Assembly (NCBI GenBank): GCA_038230215.1
Contig: JBBRNR010000009.1
Span: 1 to 64,000 of the forward strand
From: DASVRZ01 sp038230215
GTDB taxonomy: Bacteria; Verrucomicrobiota; Verrucomicrobiia; Chthoniobacterales; DASVRZ01
Direction of reading: 5' to 3'
Length of the DNA stretch: 64,000 nt
This document shows positions 25,168 to 36,227 of the stretch, one piece after another (within the stretch, counting starts at the first letter, position 1; every line of letters starts with the position of its first letter). The notes beneath the pieces were generated by a model that worked only from the letters and a program-made list of their open reading frames with translations, was not told where the DNA came from and did not search any database. The position numbers and the translations under genes are program-made.

Positions 25168-26445
25168 ATGAAACTCCGAACTCTCGCCTGGCTCGCGCTG
25201 CTATGGTGGAATTTCCTAGTGCCGCCGGTCCACGCGGCCACTTGGGAGATCGTGTCGGCGAATGGCCGCCAATATATTCCGCTGCGTTGTCTGCGCGACT
25301 TTTATAGTCTGGCGAATATCGAGGGCGATGAGCCGAATCAAACCCGGCTCCGCGGCACCAGAGGCGTGCTCGATTTTCGGGCTAACAGCCGCGAATGCGC
25401 CATCAATGGCGTGCGCATCTGGCTGTCCTTTCCCGCGTTGCTGAGTGGCGACCAGTGGCTGATCTCCCGGATGGATGTGGCTAAAACCATCGAACCCGCC
25501 ATGCGTCCGGCGATCATCAAGGGCCTCTCGAATGTCACCACGGTCGTGTTGGATGCTGGCCACGGCGGACACGACGGCGGCGCGATGAGCCGTTATGGCT
25601 ACGAAAAAACTTTCGCCCTCGACATTGCACGCCGGGTGAAAAACAAACTCGTCGAGGGCGGTTACAAAGTGGTGCTAACTCGCAATTCGGATGTGTTTCT
25701 GCCTCTGCACGACCGGCCGGCCAAGGCCAATGCGATCCCGGATTCGATCTTTGTCAGCATCCATTTCAATGCCTCCCAGCAGGGAGACGCAGCGACTGGG
25801 ATCGAAGTATTCAGCATTGCCCCGCGCGGCGCTCCCTCGACCAATGACGACTACATCACCTGGGCCAGTCTGCGTGAGGAGCCGGGGCATGAGTTGGACA
25901 TGGCGAGCTTCGCTCTGGCGCGGTCGGTGCACACCGCACTGATGGGCCATTTGCACGAGATCGACCGGGGTTTGAAACGGGCGCGATTTGCCGTGATTCG
26001 CGTCGCCCGCGTCCCGGCGATCCTAATTGAATGCGGCTTCCTCACCAACCCAATCGAAGCACGCGCCATCGCCACCGACGCGCACCGGGACGACATCGCC
26101 AGCGCCATCGCCGAGGGCATCAGCGATTACAAACTCCTCGCCACCCTGCACAAGCCACCGAAGAATCTCGCCGACTACAATCGTTCCATCGAGACGAAGA
26201 TCACCCTCCGTGAGGATCACGAGGCCGGGGTGAATAATGAAATGGAATCCAACTCGCAGCCGCATTTGCTCTCCCCCGCTCCTTCTGCCACGCCAGTGAT
26301 GCCTATGACTCCATTAACGCGACGTGCTCCGCCTAGTGGTTTCTCGATACCACCTCTAACGCTCCCATTTTCGACGGGCCATTTCCCATTTCCACGCCTG
26401 CCGACCACTCACACCATCCTCCTCGACTCCAGCTTCCAACATTGA
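25168..26445 (+). CDS. N-acetylmuramoyl-L-alanine amidase (Amidase_3)
   Basis: A 425-residue exported peptidoglycan amidase. ATG 25168 gives a clean signal peptide (MKLRTLAWLALLWW). The region up to residue about 110 resembles a substrate-binding module (WEIVSANGRQYIPLRCLRDF). The zinc-dependent amidase domain (about 115-335) shows VVLDAGHGGHDGG, the RSD-type VLTRNSDVFLPL, FVSIHFNAS and LIECGFLTNPIEA with the catalytic Glu. The final 80 residues are Pro/Ser/Thr-rich and probably disordered. It should cleave the lactyl-L-Ala bond during cell separation. An L,D-transpeptidase gene follows. Confidence 0.92.
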   Translation: MKLRTLAWLALLWWNFLVPPVHAATWEIVSANGRQYIPLRCLRDFYSLANIEGDEPNQTRLRGTRGVLDFRANSRECAINGVRIWLSFPALLSGDQWLISRMDVAKTIEPAMRPAIIKGLSNVTTVVLDAGHGGHDGGAMSRYGYEKTFALDIARRVKNKLVEGGYKVVLTRNSDVFLPLHDRPAKANAIPDSIFVSIHFNASQQGDAATGIEVFSIAPRGAPSTNDDYITWASLREEPGHELDMASFALARSVHTALMGHLHEIDRGLKRARFAVIRVARVPAILIECGFLTNPIEARAIATDAHRDDIASAIAEGISDYKLLATLHKPPKNLADYNRSIETKITLREDHEAGVNNEMESNSQPHLLSPAPSATPVMPMTPLTRRAPPSGFSIPPLTLPFSTGHFPFPRLPTTHTILLDSSFQH

Positions 26446-26493
26446 CGACAGAGGCGAGTTAGGCTCTAGTCCCCCCTTCCCTAAAACACATCT

Positions 26494-27102
26494 ATGCGGA
26501 TTCCTTTAGTCTCCACCCTTCTGGCCAGCGCCGCCCTCTTCCTAGCGGGCTGCCAGTCCTACGATTCCCGACTCGCCTCCCGCGAGACTGAATACCTTAA
26601 CGGTACGGTCTCCGTCCACAAAGCCCCGGCTGCCGGCGGCGGCTACGATCCGATCTCCTATTGGGATGGCGACAACGTTAGCGGATCACCCAGTGTGAAA
26701 ATCTTCCTCGGCGAGCAGCGCGCCTATTTCTACAAGGGCGATCAGCTCGTCGGCGTCTCGCAGATTTCCTCCGGTCGCGAAGGTCACGACACGCCCACCG
26801 GCACCTTCAAGATCATTCAAAAAGATCCCGACCACGCCTCCAATCTTTACGGCGACTTCGTGGATGACGCCGGCAACGTGGTCAAACCTAATGTCGCCGT
26901 GAGCGATCCGAAGCCACCCGGCTCTCGTTTCAAAGGAGCGCCCATGCCGCATTTCATGCGCATCGTTGGCGGCGTCGGTATGCACGCTGGCTTCCTTCCC
27001 GGCTACCCTGCCTCCCATGGCTGCATCCGCATGCCCGCCTACATGGCCAATATTTTCTACGACAGTGTGAGCCTCGGCACCCCGGTCGAATTGCACCACT
27101 AG
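26494..27102 (+). CDS. L,D-transpeptidase (YkuD family) lipoprotein
   Basis: A 202-residue lipoprotein. The signal MRIPLVSTLLASAALFLAGC ends in lipobox Cys20. The YkuD domain (about 65-200) has the catalytic motif HAGFLPG ... SHGCIRMP, with the active Cys and upstream His. LGEQRAYFYKGDQLVGVSQI and GHDTPTGTFKI are typical. Such enzymes form 3-3 peptidoglycan cross-links or attach proteins to the wall. With the amidase 48 bp upstream it forms a cell-wall remodelling pair. Confidence 0.92.
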   Translation: MRIPLVSTLLASAALFLAGCQSYDSRLASRETEYLNGTVSVHKAPAAGGGYDPISYWDGDNVSGSPSVKIFLGEQRAYFYKGDQLVGVSQISSGREGHDTPTGTFKIIQKDPDHASNLYGDFVDDAGNVVKPNVAVSDPKPPGSRFKGAPMPHFMRIVGGVGMHAGFLPGYPASHGCIRMPAYMANIFYDSVSLGTPVELHH

Positions 27103-27105
27103 AAC

Positions 27106-27450
27106 ATGCCGCCAGAGGTCCAGCTGCCGTTTGAGTTGAGCGTGGCCGATTATGCGGCGTTGCGTGAATCGAATGAAACTCCGCTCCTGCTCGACGTCCG
27201 GGAACCCGACGAAGTCGCCACCGTCTGGATCGAGGGTTCCACGCACATTCCGATGGCGGAAATCCCCACTCGTATTCGCGCCCTCGTGCCGGGACTAACG
27301 ACACACATCGTCGTGCAATGCCACCACGGCATGCGTTCCGCCCGCATAGCCGATTACTTGAAAAATCTAGGTTACAGCCGCGTGCAAAACCTCACCGGCG
27401 GCATCAACGCCTGGTCCGCCGAGATCGATCCGACTGTGCCGGTGTATTAG
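27106..27450 (+). CDS. Rhodanese-like domain protein
   Basis: A 114-residue single-domain rhodanese. DVREPDEVATVWIEGSTHIPM and the active-site loop CHHGMRSA (CxxGxRS, with the persulfide-forming Cys) are present, followed by YLKNLGYSRVQNLTGGINAW. It begins 3 bp after the L,D-transpeptidase stop, so probably the same transcript. It likely carries sulfane sulfur in the cytoplasm; the acceptor is unknown. Confidence 0.92.
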   Translation: MPPEVQLPFELSVADYAALRESNETPLLLDVREPDEVATVWIEGSTHIPMAEIPTRIRALVPGLTTHIVVQCHHGMRSARIADYLKNLGYSRVQNLTGGINAWSAEIDPTVPVY

Positions 27451-27546
27451 ATTAGCAATCTGCAGCTAATATCACCCTCGCTGGAAAACGCTGCGGATCC
27501 TCACTCCATTCGATTCGCGTTGCCCTTTTTGTTTACCCGTGTGCAG

Positions 27547-27579
27547 AAAAAAAGCCGCCCCAGGAACGAGGCGGCCTTT
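27547..27579 (-). terminator. Rho-independent terminator of the superoxide dismutase gene
   Basis: On the minus strand GGCCGCC and GGGCGGC form a GC-rich stem around a 9-nt loop, followed by seven T residues (complement of 27547-27553), 20 bp after the sod stop. On the plus strand the stem is followed by CCTTTC, so it could also weakly end the rhodanese transcript. Confidence 0.85.
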
Positions 27580-27599
27580 CATTCGAGTTACAGAGAAAT

Positions 27600-28217
27600 C
27601 TACTTCGCGGCGGTGTAGTTTTTGGCGACCTCGGTCCAGTTCACGACGTTCCAGATCGCCTTCAAATAGTCGGGACGGCGGTTTTGGTAGTTCAAATAAT
27701 AAGCGTGTTCCCAGACATCGACTCCGAAGATCGGCGTTGCCCCTTCCGAGAGCGGGCTGTCTTGATTGGCCGTTGAAATGACGTCGAGTTCGCCGTCTTT
27801 AACGACGAGCCAGGCCCAGCCGCTGCCGAAACGGGTCGCGCCGGAGGTCTGGATCTTTTCCTTGAACGCGTCGAAGCTGCCAAACTTGGCGTCGATGGCC
27901 GAGGCTAGCTCGCCGGTTGGCGCTCCGCCTGTCCCAGCGGATTGAGGCCCGAGGATTTTCCAGAACAGGCTGTGGTTTGCATGACCGCCCGCGTTGTTGC
28001 GGACGGGACCGCGAATCGCCTCGGGAACTTTCGAGAGGTCGGCGAGCAATTCTTCAACCGGCAAAGCGGCGAGTTCCGGGTAATCCTTCAACGCGTTATT
28101 GGCGTTGGTAATGTAAGCCTGGTGATGCTTGTCGTGATGGATTTCCATTGTCTTCGCGTCGATGTGTGGTTCGAGTGCGTCGTTGGAATAAGGAAGTGGT
28201 GGTAGTTCGTAGGCCAT
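27600..28217 (-). CDS. sodA: Superoxide dismutase, Mn-type
   Basis: A 205-residue Fe/Mn superoxide dismutase that converts superoxide to peroxide and oxygen. Metal ligands are visible in MEIHHDKHHQAY, GGHANHSLFW and DVWEHAYYLNYQNRRPDYL. The GGHANHSLFWKILGP segment and the MAYELPPLPYSNDALEPHID start are closer to Mn-type than to Fe-type enzymes; metal choice remains inference. No signal peptide, so it is cytoplasmic. It is a single-gene unit with its own terminator. Confidence 0.96.
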   Translation of the reverse strand: MAYELPPLPYSNDALEPHIDAKTMEIHHDKHHQAYITNANNALKDYPELAALPVEELLADLSKVPEAIRGPVRNNAGGHANHSLFWKILGPQSAGTGGAPTGELASAIDAKFGSFDAFKEKIQTSGATRFGSGWAWLVVKDGELDVISTANQDSPLSEGATPIFGVDVWEHAYYLNYQNRRPDYLKAIWNVVNWTEVAKNYTAAK

Positions 28218-28286
28218 GATTTTAAGAGTGGAGTTAGATTGTTATCTGCGGAAAGTAAACGCGGCTGCCCGCGTGGCAAGTGTCTA

Positions 28287-29261
28287 TTATTTTGACGGTC
28301 CGGACATCATCCCCTTGACCATTTCCATGCCCATCTTTTGCATTTGCAGGGTTTGCTTTTGCTGTTCGGCAAAAGCGTTCCATTGCTCAGGGTTAAGAAG
28401 GGTTTTGGCGCGGGCGAGAATGCGGGCGTTGCGTTCTTCGGTGGCATCGATGGTGTCGGCGACGGTTTTGTCGTTGAAGGTGGTGTTTTGCGGGTCGGTA
28501 TTGGCGGCGGTAAACTTGGCGGTGTTGAGTTTTTCCTGCTGCATAATTTGCATGAGGCCGTTGGATTGATCGGGACGCAACGGAAGCTGGCGCGCAGCCA
28601 TTTGCGCGGATATCTGGCTGAGATGCGCACGGTCTGGGATGGTCTTTTGGTAGGTCTCGTATTGGGAATACCGGTCGCCGAGGAAGGCTTGCATCTCGTC
28701 TTGGGAACTTTTGAATTCATCGACGGCTTTTTTGTCGCCGGACAGCATTTTCATTCCGGCTTGCATGGTTTTGGCGGTTTGTGCGGCGAGAAGATCGTAG
28801 AATTGTTTCGCTTCCTCGGGGTTGAGCCGGAGTTGCTTAACGAGGTCGGCATACATGGGTTTGATGACGGCCATTTGCTGCACGGCGATGGCGTCGAGCA
28901 TCTTGGGGTTTTTCATCATTTTCTCCATCATGTTGCCGAAGGGATTCTTTTTATCGGGCGCAACGGGAGTGGGACTCGCTTCTGGCGCGGTGGTGGCGAC
29001 GGCGGGCAGAGTCTGGGCGGCGAGTTTGTCGCGCAGTGCGGTGGATTCCTCAATGAAGGCTTTGTTTTCGTCGGCGAGTTTTTTCGAGGATTTCTCTGCG
29101 TCAACGAGAGCTTTTGCATTCCCTGCAGACTTGGCTTTCATGCCTGACACCGTGAGTGTTAGCTCCTTAATTTGAAAATGTTGGTAAGCGGCAAAGGTGG
29201 AAAGGGCCAGCACTAGGAAGCCCAGGACGAATACCGAAGCAGGATTTGGAGAGGGTTTCAT
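28287..29261 (-). CDS. Membrane-anchored Met/Gln-rich helical protein, unknown function
   Basis: A 324-residue protein with one N-terminal helix (FVLGFLVLALSTFAAYQHF), a coiled coil (about 30-85), a Pro/Ala/Thr linker, and a Met-rich helical body (NPFGNMMEKMMKNPKMLDAI, QQMAVIKPMY, LNPEEAKQFYDLL). The end is Gln/Met-rich (AFAEQQKQTLQMQKMGMEM). LNPEEAKQF and LNPEQWNAF recall the repeats of small periplasmic metal- or stress-sensing helical proteins, but I cannot assign a family. Probably exposed outside the inner membrane. Confidence 0.6.
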   Translation of the reverse strand: MKPSPNPASVFVLGFLVLALSTFAAYQHFQIKELTLTVSGMKAKSAGNAKALVDAEKSSKKLADENKAFIEESTALRDKLAAQTLPAVATTAPEASPTPVAPDKKNPFGNMMEKMMKNPKMLDAIAVQQMAVIKPMYADLVKQLRLNPEEAKQFYDLLAAQTAKTMQAGMKMLSGDKKAVDEFKSSQDEMQAFLGDRYSQYETYQKTIPDRAHLSQISAQMAARQLPLRPDQSNGLMQIMQQEKLNTAKFTAANTDPQNTTFNDKTVADTIDATEERNARILARAKTLLNPEQWNAFAEQQKQTLQMQKMGMEMVKGMMSGPSK

Positions 29262-29413
29262 GTTAGTTACTTCTGGAGGAGGCGGTTGTTACACCGAGAC
29301 GACTCATTTTCCTGTAGAATGGGGTAAGCATGTGAATAAGGTCAAACGCCAAACCTTGCCCGCGCGATTTGCCCTCTTGCCGCCGTCTGCGGTATCATGT
29401 AAACAGAGCGTCC

Positions 29414-30481
29414 ATGCAAGCCTATGCTCCCGGCCGGGTCGAGTTACTCGGCAATCATACTGACTACAATGAAGGTGTCGTCCTCGCAGCGGCCATTGAT
29501 CGTGGAGTGACGTTAAAGGGCGAGCTCTCCGGCAACAGCATCCTGCTTTTGCAATCCGACGGACCTCAGGTGCGACACGATCTGGACTATCGCTGGCCCG
29601 AGCCGCTGACTTCCAATCAATGGGCAAATTACCCACTCGGCGTCGTGCGGATGCTGCTCGAGGACGGCTACGAAGTGCCGGGGTTTTCGGCGACCATCTC
29701 CAGCACATTATCGACAGGTGCGGGACTTTCGAGTTCCGCTGCATTGGAAGTGGCGACCTGTCTTTTGATCGAAAAAATGGCTGGCTATTCCCTGGAACCG
29801 ATGGCCCGCGCCAAGCTCTGTCGCCGGGCGGAGAATGAGTTTGTCGGGGTAAACTGCGGCCTGCTCGACCAGGCGTCGTCCGTTTTCGGGGAGGAAAATG
29901 CCGCAATCTACCTCGATTGCCGGGACGAGACCGTGATCACGGTGCCGTTTCCCGCAGGCCTTGCGCTGCTGATCACCAACTCCGGCGTGAAGCATCAACT
30001 TACCGGCGGCGAATACAACGAGCGTCGCGAACAATGCTTCGAGGCCGCCCGTATCATGGGCGTGCAAGCGCTGCGTGATGTCACCAGCGAGCAACTGCTC
30101 CAGGCCGACATGTCCGAACTAACGCGTCGCCGCGCACTACATATCACGGGTGAAAACGAGCGTGTCTTCGCAGGAGTCGAACATCTGCGGGCGGGCGACG
30201 GCGCGGCGTTTGGCAAACTCATGTTTGAGTCCCATGCAAGCTCGCGGACGAATTTTGAAAACAGCACAGCGGAGTTGGATACTCTTGTTGAAATCGCTCA
30301 GGCGACCGAAGGCGTTTACGGCGCACGCCTGACCGGCGGCGGCTTCGGCGGGGCGACAGTCTCGCTGATCGATCCGGCGCAGGCCGATGCGATCATTGCG
30401 CATTTCAAAGACGAATACCGCAGGCGCACCGGCATTGATTGCCAGACTTATTTGACCGCAGTGGCGTCCGGCGCCCACTAA
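29414..30481 (+). CDS. galK: Galactokinase
   Basis: A 355-residue GHMP kinase that phosphorylates galactose at C1 (Leloir pathway). The galactokinase signature is at the N-terminus (APGRVELLGNHTDYNEG), supporting ATG 29414 over upstream starts. ATP-binding motif STGAGLSSSAALEVA and the third GHMP motif TGGGFGGATVSL are present. CGLLDQASSVFG carries the catalytic Asp. No other gal gene adjoins; cysE follows 7 bp downstream. Confidence 0.95.
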   Translation: MQAYAPGRVELLGNHTDYNEGVVLAAAIDRGVTLKGELSGNSILLLQSDGPQVRHDLDYRWPEPLTSNQWANYPLGVVRMLLEDGYEVPGFSATISSTLSTGAGLSSSAALEVATCLLIEKMAGYSLEPMARAKLCRRAENEFVGVNCGLLDQASSVFGEENAAIYLDCRDETVITVPFPAGLALLITNSGVKHQLTGGEYNERREQCFEAARIMGVQALRDVTSEQLLQADMSELTRRRALHITGENERVFAGVEHLRAGDGAAFGKLMFESHASSRTNFENSTAELDTLVEIAQATEGVYGARLTGGGFGGATVSLIDPAQADAIIAHFKDEYRRRTGIDCQTYLTAVASGAH

Positions 30482-30488
30482 CACTCCC

Positions 30489-31385
30489 GTGGAACTTATC
30501 GCGCAGCAACTTATTGCCTCCTATCAGGAATCGGGCGGCATCAACCACCTCGACGGAGCCAACCTGCCCTCGAAAGTCGCCATCGCGAAGATTTGTGAGG
30601 ACTTGCTCAGCCTTATTTTTCCCGGGTTCCATGACGATGCGCCGCTACTCCGGGAAGCCGTGGAAAGGGTGACCACCACACGCGTGGTCGCCGTTACCCA
30701 AGCCCTTAAAGTCGAGATCTGCAAAAGCCTCCGTCTGGGCGAACCGGACTGTCCGGATGCGCGCGCCGAAAAAATGGTGGCCGAGTTTCTCATGGCTCTG
30801 CCGCGTGTCCGGCAAATCCTCAAAACCGACGTCGCCGCCGCCTTCGAGGGCGATCCAGCGGCTCGTGGCTTCGACGAGATCATCCTATCTTATCCGTTCG
30901 TCGAGACGATTGCCGTGCAACGCATGGCGCATCTTTTCTATCTCGCGGAACTCCCGATCATCCCACGCATGATGACCGAGTGGGCACATTCGCGGACCGG
31001 GATCGACATTCATCCGGGAGCGCAGATTGGCACGCATTTTTTCATCGACCACGGCACGGGTGTCGTCATTGGCGAAACCTCCCAGATCGGCACGAACGTG
31101 AAGCTTTACCAAGGTGTCTCGCTCATCGCGCGTTCGCTCGCTGGTGGACAGCAATTGCGCGGAAAGAAGCGTCATCCGACTGTCGAGGACAATGTCACGA
31201 TTTACGCAGGGACCACCATCATGGGCGGCGACACGGTGATCGGTGCGGGCAGCACGATCGGGGCAAACGTTTTCCTCACCCACGGCGTACCGAAGCGCTC
31301 GCTGGTCTATTTCCAGGAGAAGCAACTAACCATTCTCGACAAGAACAAACGCCACGACCTCAGCGGCGACGATTGGTCTATTTGA
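30489..31385 (+). CDS. cysE: Serine O-acetyltransferase
   Basis: A 298-residue enzyme making O-acetylserine for cysteine synthesis. It starts at GTG 30489, 7 bp after galK. A helical N-terminal domain precedes left-handed beta-helix hexapeptide repeats from about residue 175 (GIDIHPGAQIGTHFFIDHGTGVVIGETSQIG, shown in part). HPTVEDNVTIYAGTTIMGG and IGANVFLTHGVP follow. The catalytic His/Asp region IDHGTGVVIGE is intact. The long N-terminus is typical of the EpsC/SatA-like branch. Confidence 0.92.
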   Translation: MELIAQQLIASYQESGGINHLDGANLPSKVAIAKICEDLLSLIFPGFHDDAPLLREAVERVTTTRVVAVTQALKVEICKSLRLGEPDCPDARAEKMVAEFLMALPRVRQILKTDVAAAFEGDPAARGFDEIILSYPFVETIAVQRMAHLFYLAELPIIPRMMTEWAHSRTGIDIHPGAQIGTHFFIDHGTGVVIGETSQIGTNVKLYQGVSLIARSLAGGQQLRGKKRHPTVEDNVTIYAGTTIMGGDTVIGAGSTIGANVFLTHGVPKRSLVYFQEKQLTILDKNKRHDLSGDDWSI

Positions 31386-31394
31386 GTTCCAATG

Positions 31395-32462
31395 TTAGCT
31401 GACGGCTGACTTGCGCCGGGTCAACCAGAGCAACCCGCTCAAGCCTACGAGCAACATGGCGTTCGTGTTCGCCTCGGGGACGACCTGATATCCCATGTCG
31501 TTCAGCATAGCCAAGTCCATTTGAGTGAGATACTTACGCGTGCCCTGGGTCAGAGTGGGGTCCATCACCGCCTCTTGCACAGCACCAGTATCCAGCCGCG
31601 TGCTGGAGTAGCTGGAAACAATGTGCGCCTGATCCGACGCCAACAATCCTGCGCCACTTCCCCCATTCTGCGCGACAGCTTTGGCACCCAGCCAGGTCGT
31701 GCCGGAATGCTCGTTGTCCCAACTGTCCGAACCGCCGAAGCCTAGGGAGTGGATCATCTCGTGCAAGGCGACGGAGTAGAAGTCGTTCTTACCCGCGAAC
31801 GAGGTGTTTGCGTAATCGAAGTTCCAGTAATTGCCCAGCATGACGGCGTCATCGATGACGTTGTCGTTGTTGCTGTCGTTATCGAACCAGAGATTGCCAA
31901 GGATGGGCCCGGTTCTGACGTTATAATTAGCCGGCGTGCCTCCCAAGGCCAGGCTTCCGCTGAATGAACTGAAAGTCACATTGGCCCCACGCCCCATTCC
32001 GGCGTTGGAGGCGGCCTCCGCAGCGGCCACGGCTCCGGTCCATTGCGAGCCTGATCCCGATCCGCCAAAGGAAAATCCGGCTCCGCCCGTGCCGCCTTGG
32101 CCAAGTGTCGTTCCGGCGATAGGCTGGGCTCCGACGTAGAGGGTGAATGTATTCGCCGCTGACGTGAAAGTATTCAGAGTCACCGTCGCTCCGGTCGTTG
32201 GATTGGTGTAGGTCAGCTTCCAATCGAATGTGGCCGTCGTGACACCGTTGGTTCCGGTGTAAACGTCTGTCGTGACCGGCGCGAGTGAAGTCGTGATCGC
32301 CGCACTGAGATCGGCGGCGGCTTTCTCCAGCGTGGCCTTCGCGGTGGTGTTGCCGAAGAAATTGGACGAGTCGTTCGAGTAATCGAAGACAATGTTGAAG
32401 GCTGGAGCCGCTTGCGAACCAAGAATGAGAGTAAGAACGGCGATCTGAATTTTCCGTTTCAT
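31395..32462 (-). CDS. PEP-CTERM-sorted metalloprotease-like protein
   Basis: A 355-residue exported protein. ATG 32462 gives a signal peptide (MKRKIQIAVLTLILGSQAAP). The zinc-metalloprotease motif HEMIHSLGFGGSD (HExxHxxGxxG/D) lies around residue 240. The C-terminus is a PEP-CTERM sorting signal: VPEANT, a hydrophobic helix (AMLLVGLSGLLWL) and the basic tail TRRKSAVS. It should be secreted and handed to an exosortase/archaeosortase-type system, which is linked in such bacteria to exopolysaccharide. The interior is Gly/Thr/Ser-rich. Confidence 0.85.
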   Translation of the reverse strand: MKRKIQIAVLTLILGSQAAPAFNIVFDYSNDSSNFFGNTTAKATLEKAAADLSAAITTSLAPVTTDVYTGTNGVTTATFDWKLTYTNPTTGATVTLNTFTSAANTFTLYVGAQPIAGTTLGQGGTGGAGFSFGGSGSGSQWTGAVAAAEAASNAGMGRGANVTFSSFSGSLALGGTPANYNVRTGPILGNLWFDNDSNNDNVIDDAVMLGNYWNFDYANTSFAGKNDFYSVALHEMIHSLGFGGSDSWDNEHSGTTWLGAKAVAQNGGSGAGLLASDQAHIVSSYSSTRLDTGAVQEAVMDPTLTQGTRKYLTQMDLAMLNDMGYQVVPEANTNAMLLVGLSGLLWLTRRKSAVS

Positions 32463-32486
32463 GATAGCCTCCAAACAATCTGTGGG

Positions 32487-33725
32487 TCAGCGGTCGCTTT
32501 CGCCCATCACGAAGTCGAGCGAGCCGAGTATCGCGACGACGTCGCTCATCATGTGGCCCGGCAAAATCGTGGAAAGGATGCTCAAATTAACGAAACTCGG
32601 TGCGCGAATCTTCATCCGGTGCGGCACGCCGCCGCCCTTGCTATTGATGTAAAAGCCCAACTCGCCCTTGGGGTTTTCCGCGCCGAAATACACCTCGCCC
32701 ACCGGCGCGTCGATGCCTTCCGTGTGAATCATGAAATGATGGATGAGTTCCTCCATTTTCGTCATCACCTGCGCCTTGGGTGCGGCCATGTTTTTCGGAT
32801 CGACATAATTGATCGGTCCCTCGGGCAGCGTTGCGATGACCTGACGCAAAATCTTCACGCTCTGGCGCATTTCCTCGAGGCGAACGAGGTAGCGATCGTA
32901 GCAATCGCCAACCGAGCCGAGAGGAATATCGAAGTCGTATTTCTCGTAGTCGAGATAAGGATTGGCCTTGCGCACATCGTAATCGACGCCGGAGCCGCGT
33001 AAGTTCGGGCCAGTCAGACCGAAGGCGATGGCTTGCTCCTTGGTGATGATCCCCACATCCTTCGTGCGGTCCACGAAAATGCGGTTGCGCGTCAGGAGCG
33101 CGTCGGTCTCGTTCAGGCTCGGGATAAATTCGTCGAGAAACTTCACCAGCAGATCGATGAAGCCCGGCGGCAGATCTCGAATCTGGCCACCGATTCGCGT
33201 GTAACTCGTCGTAAACCGCGCGCCCGTGAGCAGCTCGGTGAGGTTATAAATTTTCTCGCGCTCCGTGAAAGTGTAGAGAAATACCGTCATCGCCCCCGTG
33301 TCCATGGCGAACGCCCCGAGGCCGAGCAAATGCGCCGAGATGCGGGCCAGCTCACAGCAGAGCACGCGGATCGCCTTGCCACGCGCGGGCAGTTCCCAGC
33401 CCATCAGTTTCTCCACGGCGCAGGCGTAGGCGACGTTGTTGGCCAGCGGCGCGAGATAATCGAGGCGGTCCGTGTAAGGAATGAACTGGTTGTATTGCAT
33501 GTTCTCCGCAATCTTCTCGTCGCCGCGATGCAGGTAACCGACGTCGGGCACCGCCTTGGTGATCACCTCGCCATCGAGTTCCAGGGAAATGCGCAAGACG
33601 CCGTGGGTCGCCGGGTGCGACGGACCCATGTTCAGGGTCAATTTTTCGCCAAGGATTTCGCTGCTTTCCAAGTGTTGCGCAGTCCGGGCGAGAGTGTCTG
33701 GTGATTCGATTTCGACGATAGCCAT
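32487..33725 (-). CDS. nuoD: NADH-quinone oxidoreductase subunit D
   Basis: A 412-residue NuoD, the 49-kDa-type subunit forming the quinone pocket of complex I with NuoB. Typical sequences include MGPSHPATHGVLRI, VPDVGYLHRGDEKIAE, DRLDYLAPLANNVAY, TRIGGQIRDLPPGF and RMKIRAPSFVNLSIL. Length is normal. It stands alone, about 15 kb from nuoBC and facing away from the prolyl oligopeptidase gene. No nuoE or nuoF follows; the metalloprotease gene lies downstream. Confidence 0.97.
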   Translation of the reverse strand: MAIVEIESPDTLARTAQHLESSEILGEKLTLNMGPSHPATHGVLRISLELDGEVITKAVPDVGYLHRGDEKIAENMQYNQFIPYTDRLDYLAPLANNVAYACAVEKLMGWELPARGKAIRVLCCELARISAHLLGLGAFAMDTGAMTVFLYTFTEREKIYNLTELLTGARFTTSYTRIGGQIRDLPPGFIDLLVKFLDEFIPSLNETDALLTRNRIFVDRTKDVGIITKEQAIAFGLTGPNLRGSGVDYDVRKANPYLDYEKYDFDIPLGSVGDCYDRYLVRLEEMRQSVKILRQVIATLPEGPINYVDPKNMAAPKAQVMTKMEELIHHFMIHTEGIDAPVGEVYFGAENPKGELGFYINSKGGGVPHRMKIRAPSFVNLSILSTILPGHMMSDVVAILGSLDFVMGESDR

Positions 33726-33791
33726 GTGGTGTTATGGGTTTTTAATAAGGAGGATTCGCCCTCGCAAGCGCAATGTGCGAAAACATTCCGC

Positions 33792-35942
<2,151 letters not shown>

Positions 35943-36005
35943 CCACACCAAGATTCCGTTGCCGCCCGCAGCATTTTCCCGTATATCTCACCAAGAACAT
36001 TTCTC

Positions 36006-36227
36006 ATGTCGGACAAGGATATTCAGAAACTCGAAAACCAATTCCCCGCCCTCTCCGGCCAGGCATTCGCAGCGGCCCGCCAACAAACCCTCGATGCGGG
36101 CCTCAGCGTTCTCCAATCCCGACACGGCGTCATCTACGAAGTCTTTCCCAATGGCGAAAGAACGGTCGTGAAACACATCGCGATGCCGATCAGCGTCGTT
36201 CCAGGAAGCCGGTTCACACTCCAGTGA
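36006..36227 (+). CDS. Probable antitoxin of zeta-type toxin pair
   Basis: A 73-residue protein (MSDKDIQKLENQFPALSG...). Its stop overlaps the start of the zeta-like kinase gene (GTGA at 36224-36227). The sequence has an N-terminal helix, a central AAARQQTLDAG helix and a C-terminal strand pair (GVIYEVFPNGERTVVKHI). It is not homologous to classical epsilon as far as I can see. Position, size and coupling support an antitoxin role, by inference. Confidence 0.7.
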   Translation: MSDKDIQKLENQFPALSGQAFAAARQQTLDAGLSVLQSRHGVIYEVFPNGERTVVKHIAMPISVVPGSRFTLQ

